A stretch of 64,000 nt of DNA. It comes from Oasisia sp. SBJ-2009. Lineage: Eukaryota; Annelida; Polychaeta; Sabellida; Siboglinidae. Below the pieces are notes generated by a model. It made no database searches, was not told the DNA's origin, and saw nothing but the letters and a program-made list of their open reading frames with translations. The translations under genes were made by a program, and so were the position numbers. Each line of letters opens with the position of its first letter. Position 1 is the stretch's first letter. The DNA lies in contig OZ024861.1 of assembly GCA_964017155.1 (NCBI GenBank), forward strand, positions 53,086,309 through 53,150,308. Direction: 5' to 3'. Positions 58,172 to 64,000 of the stretch are shown in pieces.

Positions 58172-59473
58172 GATCCCCCGTAGACGGATAGGACTTAGTC
58201 GTTTTTCTCGATTTGTTTCCAAAAGTTGGCAAAACGACGCGCCCGGTCGGTCATTCGTCTACATGCACAAGTGATCTCTACCGTCGTCGAGTCCGTCTTT
58301 CCCGTCTCTCTCCCTCCGCCGGCCCGGGCCGGGCCGCGCCTGGCCGGGCCGCGCCGCGCCGATCAGTTACCGGCGCTCGGCCGGGCTTCGGAACGGGACC
58401 GGAGGCAAGGCTTCGGCGCACACGACCGGGCCGGGCTTCGGCATGCGACCGGCGGCCGGGCTTCGGAACGCGACCAGGCTTCGGCGCACACGACCGGGCC
58501 AGGTTTCGGCACGCCGCTTGCTCAACTGATCCCCCGTAGACGGATTCGGACTTTGTCGTCGTTTTCATCGATTTCTCCAACTATCACCCTGTTAAGGTCG
58601 CCAAATGCCTCGACTCCTCATCTAGCTAGTGTTTCCTTATTACTCCCGCCATTTACCCACCGGTCGGCACGGAATTCTGTTGACAAGAATGTAGACAGAC
58701 ATTTACGCTTCCCCAACTGATCCCCCGTAGACGGATCGGACTTTGGCGTCGTTTTCCTCGATTTCTCCAACTATCACCCTGTTAAGGTCGCCAAATGCCT
58801 CGTCACCTCATCTAGTTAGTGGTTCCTTATTACTCCCGCCGTTTACCCGCCGGTCGGTACGGAATTCTGTTGAAAAGAATGTAGACAGACATTTACGCTT
58901 CCCCAACTGATCCCCCGTAGACGGATGGGACTTTGTCGTTTTTCTCAGTTTTTCCGATGTATCACCCTGTTAAGGTCGCCAAATGCCTCGCTCGTCGTCT
59001 AATGATTTTATATTAGTGGTTCCTTATTACTCCCGCCGTTTACCCACCGGTCGGCACGGCACGGCACGGAAATTTGTTGAAACAGGTTTAAACAGAAATT
59101 CTCGTTTCCCCAACTGATCCCCCGTAGACGGATCGGACTTTGTCGTTTTCCTCGATTTTCCGAAAGTTGGCAAAATGACGCGCACGGCCATTGGGCTTCC
59201 TTGGGAGAGTCGTAGTTACTCCCCGTGCGCGACACACGCCCGAGAAGACCGACCGGCGCGTCGAACTTTGCCGTTTTTCTCGATTCGCAGAACTGATCCA
59301 CCGCAGACGGATATGACTTAGTAGTTTTCCTCGATTTTCCGAAAGTTGGCCATATGACGCACACGGCCATTGCGTTTCCTCGAGAGGTTCGTAGTTACTC
59401 CTCGTGCGCGACACACGCCCGAGAAGACCGACCGGCGCGTCGAACTTTGCCGTTTTTCTCGATTCGCAGAACT
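58172..59473 (+). repeat. HOR unit 53 (1302 bp), B +5
   Basis: B356 with the same GCGCCTGGCCGGG and CCGCGCCGCGCC as unit 46; C1 191-C2 190-D207-A179-A2 179. Confidence 0.93.
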
Positions 59474-60591
59474 GATCCCCCGTAGACGGATAGGACTTAG
59501 TCGTTTTTCTCGATTTGTTTCCAAAAGTTGGCAAAACGACGCGCCCGGTCGGTCATTCGTCTACATGCACAAGTGATCTCTACCGTCGTCGAGTCCGTCT
59601 TTCCCGTCTCTCTCCCTCCGCCGGCCCGGGCCGGGCCGCGCCGGGCCGGGCCGCGCCGATCAGTTACCGGCGCTCGGCCGGGCTTCGGAACGGGACCGGA
59701 GGCAAGGCTTCGGCGCACACGACCGGGCCGGGCTTCGGCATGCGACCGGCGGCCGGGCTTCGGAACGCGACCAGGCTTCGGCGCACACGACCGGGCCAGG
59801 TTTCGGCACGCCGCTTGCTCAACTGATCCCCCGTAGACGGATTCGGACTTTGTCGTCGTTTTCATCGATTTCTCCAACTATCACCCTGTTAAGGTCGCCA
59901 AATGCCTCGACTCCTCATCTAGCTAGTGTTTCCTTATTACTCCCGCCATTTACCCACCGGTCGGCACGGAATTCTGTTGACAAGAATGTAGACAGACATT
60001 TACGCTTCCCCAACTGATCCCCCGTAGACGGATCGGACTTTGGCGTCGTTTTCCTCGATTTCTCCAACTATCACCCTGTTAAGGTCGCCAAATGCCTCGT
60101 CACCTCATCTAGTTAGTGGTTCCTTATTACTCCCGCCGTTTACCCGCCGGTCGGTACGGAATTCTGTTGAAAAGAATGTAGACAGACATTTACGCTTCCC
60201 CAACTGATCCCCCGTAGACGGATGGGACTTTGTCGTTTTTCTCAGTTTTTCCGATGTATCACCCTGTTAAGGTCGCCAAATGCCTCGCTCGTCGTCTAAT
60301 GATTTTATATTAGTGGTTCCTTATTACTCCCGCCGTTTACCCACCGGTCGGCACGGCACGGCACGGAAATTTGTTGAAACAGGTTTAAACAGAAATTCTC
60401 GTTTCCCCAACTGATCCCCCGTAGACGGATCGGACTTTGTCGTTTTCCTCGATTTTCCGAAAGTTGGCAAAATGACGCGCACGGCCATTGGGCTTCCTTG
60501 GGAGAGTCGTAGTTACTCCCCGTGCGCGACACACGCCCGAGAAGACCGACCGGCGCGTCGAACTTTGCCGTTTTTCTCGATTCGCAGAACT
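59474..60591 (+). repeat. HOR unit 54 (1118 bp)
   Basis: B351-C1 191-C2 190-D207-A179. Partner of unit 47 at 8547 bp, with the common TTTCCAAAAG and TTCCTTATTAC in place of unit 47's variants. Confidence 0.93.
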
Positions 60592-61892
60592 AATCCCCCG
60601 TAGACGGATAGGACTTAGTCGTTTTTCTCGATTTGTTTCCAAAAGTTGGCAAAACGACGCGCCCGGTCGGTCATTCGTCTACATGCACAAGTGATCTCTA
60701 CCGTCGTCGAGTCCGTCTTTCCCGTCTCTCTCCCTCCGCCGGCCCGGGCCGGGCCGCGCCGGGCCGGGCCGGGCCGCGCCGATCAGTTACCGGCGCTCGG
60801 CCGGGCTTCGGAATGCGACCGGAGGCAAGGCTTCGGCGCACACGACCGGGCCGGGCTTCGGCATGCGACCGGCGGCCGGGCTTCGGAACGCGACCAGGCT
60901 TCGGCGCACACGACTGGGCCAGGTTTCGGCACGCCGCTTGCTCAACTGATCCCCCGTAGACTGATTCGGACTTTGTCGTCGTTTTCATCGATTTCTCCAA
61001 CTATCACCCTGTTAAGGTCGCCAAATGCCTCGTCACCTCATCTAGCTAGTGTTTCCTTATTACTCCCGCCATTTACCCACCGGTCGGCACGGAATTCTGT
61101 TGAAAAGAATGTAGACAGACATTTACGCTTCCCCAACTGATCCCCCGTAGACGGATCGGACTTTGGCGTCGTTTTCCTCGATTTCTCAAACTATCACCCT
61201 GTTAAGTTCGCCAAATGCCTCGTCACCTCATCTAGTTAGTGGTTCCTTATTACTCCCGCCGTTTACCCGCCGGTCGGTACGGAATTCTGTTGAAAAGAAT
61301 GTAGACAGACATTTACGCTTCCCCAACTGATCCCCGTAGACGGATGGGACTTTGTCGTTTTTCTCAGTTTTTCCGACGGATCACCCTGTTAAGGTCGCCA
61401 AATGCCTCGCTCGTCGTCTAATGATTTTATATTAGTGGTTCCTTATTACTCCCGCCGTTTACCCACCGGTCGGCACGGCACGGCACGGAACTTTGTTGAA
61501 ACAGGTTTAAACAGAAATTCTCGTTTCCCCAACTGATCCCCCGTAGACGGATCGGACTTTGTCGTTTTCCTCGATTTTCCGAAAGTTGGCAAAATGACGC
61601 GCACGGCCATTGGGCTTCCTTGGGAGAGTCGTAGTTACTCCCCGTGCGCGACACACGCCCGAGAAGACCGACCGGCGCGTCGAACTTTGCCGTTTTTCTC
61701 GATTCGCAGAACTGATCCACCGCAGACGGATATGACTTAGTAGTTTTCCTCGATTTTCCGAAAGTTGGCCATATGACGCACACGGCCATTGCGTTTCCTC
61801 GAGAGGTTCGTAGTTACTCCTCGTGCGCGACACACGCCCGAGAAGACCGACCGGCGCGTCGAACTTTGCCGTTTTTCTCGATTCGCAGAACT
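60592..61892 (+). repeat. HOR unit 55 (1301 bp), return to old type
   Basis: B356-C1 191-C2 190-D206-A179-A2 179. Head AATCCCCC. From the B core on it is old type: GGAATGCGACCGG, GTAGACTGATTCGG, TTGAAAAG, C2 with GTTAAGTTCGCC, four-C D head, GGAACTTTG. D has private CCGACGGATCACC. Its A2 is again the young form. Confidence 0.93.
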
Positions 61893-63010
61893 GATCCCCC
61901 GTAGACGGATAGGACTTAGTCGTTTTTCTCGATTTGTTTCCAAAAGTTGGCAAAACGACGCGCCCGGTCGGTCATTCGTCTACATGCACAAGTGATCTCT
62001 ACCGTCGTCGAGTCCGTCTTTCCCGTCTCTCTCCCTCCGCCGGCCCGGGCCGGGCCGCGCCGGGCCGGGCCGCGCCGATCAGTTACCGGCGCTCGGCCGG
62101 GCTTCGGAACGGGACCGGAGGCAAGGCTTCGGCGCACACGACCGGGCCGGGCTTCGGCATACGACCGGCGGCCGGGCTTCGGAACGCGACCAGGCTTCGG
62201 CGCACACGACCGGGCCAGGTTTCGGCACGCCGCTTGCTCAACTGATCCCCCGTAGACGGATTCGGACTTTGTCGTCGTTTTCATCGATTTCTCCAACTAT
62301 CACCCTGTTAAGGTCGCCAAATGCCTCGACTCCTCATCTAGCTAGTGTTTCCTTATTACTCCCGCCATTTACCCACCGGTCGGCACGGAATTCTGTTGAC
62401 AAGAATGTAGACAGACATTTACGCTTCCCCAACTGATCCCCCGTAGACGGATCGGACTTTGGCGTCGTTTTCCTCGATTTCTCCAACTATCACCCTGTTA
62501 AGGTCGCCAAATGCCTCGTCACCTCATCTAGTTAGTGGTTCCTTATTACTCCCGCCGTTTACCCGCCGGTCGGTACGGAATTCTGTTGAAAAGAATGTAG
62601 ACAGACATTTACGCTTCCCCAACTGATCCCCCGTAGACGGATGGGACTTTGTCGTTTTTCTCAGTTTTTCCGATGTATCACCCTGTTAAGGTCGCCAAAT
62701 GCCTCGCTCGTCGTCTAATGATTTTATATTAGTGGTTCCTTATTACTCCCGCCGTTTACCCACCGGTCGGCACGGCACGGCACGGAAATTTGTTGAAACA
62801 GGTTTAAACAGAAATTCTCGTTTCCCCAACTGATCCCCCGTAGACGGATCGGACTTTGTCGTTTTCCTCGATTTTCCGAAAGTTGGCAAAATGACGCGCA
62901 CGGCCATTGGGCTTCCTTGGGAGAGTCGTAGTTACTCCCCGTGCGCGACACACGCCCGAGAAGACCGACCGGCGCGTCGAACTTTGCCGTTTTTCTCGAT
63001 TCGCAGAACT
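61893..63010 (+). repeat. HOR unit 56 (1118 bp), young type
   Basis: B351-C1 191-C2 190-D207-A179 with GAACGGGACCGG, CGACTCCTCATC, TTGACAAG and GGAAATTTG. Private B change CGGCATACGACCGG. Confidence 0.93.
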
Positions 63011-64000
63011 AATCCCCCGTAGACGGATAGGACTTAGTCGTTTTTCTCGATTTGTTTCCAAAAGTTGGCAAAACGACGCGCCCGGTCGGTCATTCGTCTA
63101 CATGCACAAGTGATCTCTACCGTCGTCGAGTCCGTCTTTCCCGTCTCTCTCCCTCCGCCGGCCCGGGCCGGGCCGCGCCGGCCGGGCCGGGCCGCGCCGA
63201 TCAGTTACCGGCGCTCGGCCGGGCTTCGGAACGCGACCGGCGGCAAGGCTTCGGCGCACACGCCCGGGCCGGGCTTCGGCATGCGACCGGCGGCCGGGCT
63301 TCGGAACGCGACCAGGCTTCGGCGCACACGACTGGGCCAGGTTTCGGCACGCCGCTTGCTCAACTGATCCCCCGTAGACTGATTCGGACTTTGTCGTCGT
63401 TTTCATCGATTTCTCCAACTATCACCCTGTTAAGGTCGCCAAATGCCTCGTCACCTCACCTAGCTAGTGGTTCCTTATTACTCCCGCCGTTTACCCACCG
63501 GTCGGCACGGAATTCTGTTGAAAAGAATGTAGACAGACATTTACGCTTCCCCAACTGATCCCCGTAGACGGATGGGACTTTGTCGTTTTTCTCAGTTTTT
63601 CCGACGTATCACCCTGTTAAGGTCGCCAAATGCCTCGCTCGTCGTCTAATGATTTTATATTAGTGGTTCCTTATTACTCCCGCCGTTTACCCACCGGTCG
63701 GCACGGCACGGCACGGAACTTTGTTGAAACAGGTTTAAACAGAAATTCTCGTTTCCCCAACTGATCCCCCGTAGACGGATCGGACTTTGTCGTTTTCCTC
63801 GATTTTCCGAAAGTTGGCAAAATGACGCGCACGGCCATTGGGCTTCCTTGGGAGAGTCGTAGTTACTCCCCGTGCGCGACACACGCCCGAGAAGACCGAC
63901 CGGCGCGTCGAACTTTGCCGTTTTTCTCGATTCGCAGAACTGATCCACCGCAGACGGATATGACTTAGTAGTTTTCCTCGATTTTCCGAAAGTTGGCCAT
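63011..64000 (+). repeat. HOR unit 57 (partial, 990 bp), old type
   Basis: B355-C191-D206-A179-A2 (first 59 bp, cut by the window end). Head AATCCCCC. B core has CGCGCCGGCCGGGCCGGG. C is the unit-37 type (GTAGACTGATTCGG with CACCTCACCTAGCTAGTGG). The A2 start (CCACCGCAG, TTAGTAG) is young type. Confidence 0.92.

Larger units (their letters stand above)
48328..60600 (+). repeat. 8547-bp spaced duplication (units 45-48 start / 52-55 start)
   Basis: Units 45, 46, 47 and the head of 48 are matched by units 52, 53, 54 and the head of 55, all at 8547 bp. Shared rare marks are the +5 B with GCGCCTGGCCGGG (49625 and 58172) and the AATCCCCC head (52045 and 60592). Each copy is about 3.7 kb; between them lie units 48-51. 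Confidence 0.9.
1..64000. repeat. Higher-order satellite array filling the window
   Basis: The whole window is head-to-tail satellite DNA in one orientation. Four module classes (A, B, C, D) follow each other in fixed order, giving HOR units of 913-1302 bp. My tiling gives about 287 module heads and 57 HOR units, and module lengths add up exactly to the observed spacing in each unit. No stretch of 300 bases lies outside the repeat. No inversion, transposon or unique insertion was seen. Size and multi-level organisation are typical of centromeric, pericentromeric or other heterochromatic satellites of eukaryotes, but nothing in the sequence identifies the species or the chromosome position. 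Confidence 0.97.

Noticed and set aside
1..64000. CRISPR array (short repeats at regular spacing)
   Set aside because: The sequences between heads are themselves repeated modules, not unique spacers, and spacing is 180-350 bp. There are no cas genes.
1..64000. Ribosomal DNA intergenic spacer
   Set aside because: No rRNA sequence appears in 64 kb, and the array is far longer than a usual spacer. Pol I promoter-like sequence was not recognised.
1..64000. Transposon or LTR retrotransposon array
   Set aside because: No terminal repeats, target-site duplications, transposase, integrase or reverse transcriptase frames were seen.

Overview
This window is one uninterrupted block of tandemly repeated satellite DNA. 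I see no protein-coding gene, RNA gene, transposon or CRISPR array. All 64,000 bases can be tiled, in a single orientation, with a few related modules: A (177-182 bp), B (336-356 bp, with a very GC-rich core), C (190-191 bp, in two forms C1 and C2) and D (206-246 bp). Every module starts with nearly the same head, TGATCCCCCGTAGACGGAT, followed by a CGTTTTTCTCGATT-like stretch. The modules are arranged as a higher-order repeat (HOR) in the order B - C1 - C2 - D - A - A2. I count 57 HOR units (the last one cut by the window edge), with lengths from 913 to 1302 bp. The length differences are explained by gain or loss of whole A or C modules plus a few small indels. The organism cannot be named from this sequence. 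A long, high-copy, multi-level satellite with ~180-190 bp monomers points to a eukaryotic nuclear genome, probably a centromeric, pericentromeric, subtelomeric or sex/B-chromosome heterochromatin block from a long-read assembly.

Layout. 1-412: end of a preceding unit. 413-12,854 (units 1-11): mosaic units built from a ~5.94 kb block present twice, the second copy lacking two A modules. 12,855-17,289 (units 12-15): a ~2.03 kb block in tandem, with a third copy near 30 kb. 17,290-26,355 (units 16-24): 964-bp units carrying a 37-bp internal duplication in D, three of them consecutive, followed by a ~3 kb block repeated twice. 26,356-40,724 (units 25-38): old-type mosaic units, including a ~3-4 kb segment repeated at 6.36 kb distance and a B form with a 15-bp deletion. 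40,725-60,591 (units 39-54) plus unit 56: a much more uniform, apparently younger family of 1118 and 1297 bp units, with super-repeats of 3891 bp and 8547 bp. Units 55 and 57 return to the old type, so the young family looks like an expansion inside an older array.

The modules are distant relatives. A and B share about the first 90 bp. C and D share most of their length. A, C and D keep the same order of short landmarks (head, CCAAATG-like block, TTACTCC block, CCGG/CGG block, final AACT). This suggests descent from one ~180-190 bp monomer, with B being a roughly double-length composite that acquired a GC-rich 25-bp subrepeat core. Most HOR lengths are close to whole multiples of ~185 bp if B is counted as two. 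The many open reading frames are by-products of GC-rich repeats. They overlap in several frames, mostly start on non-ATG codons, and are changed freely by 5-, 8-, 15- and 37-bp indels.

Limits: module boundaries and lengths were read by eye and cross-checked by adding module lengths. Percent identities were not computed, and very similar blocks could in part reflect assembly choices.
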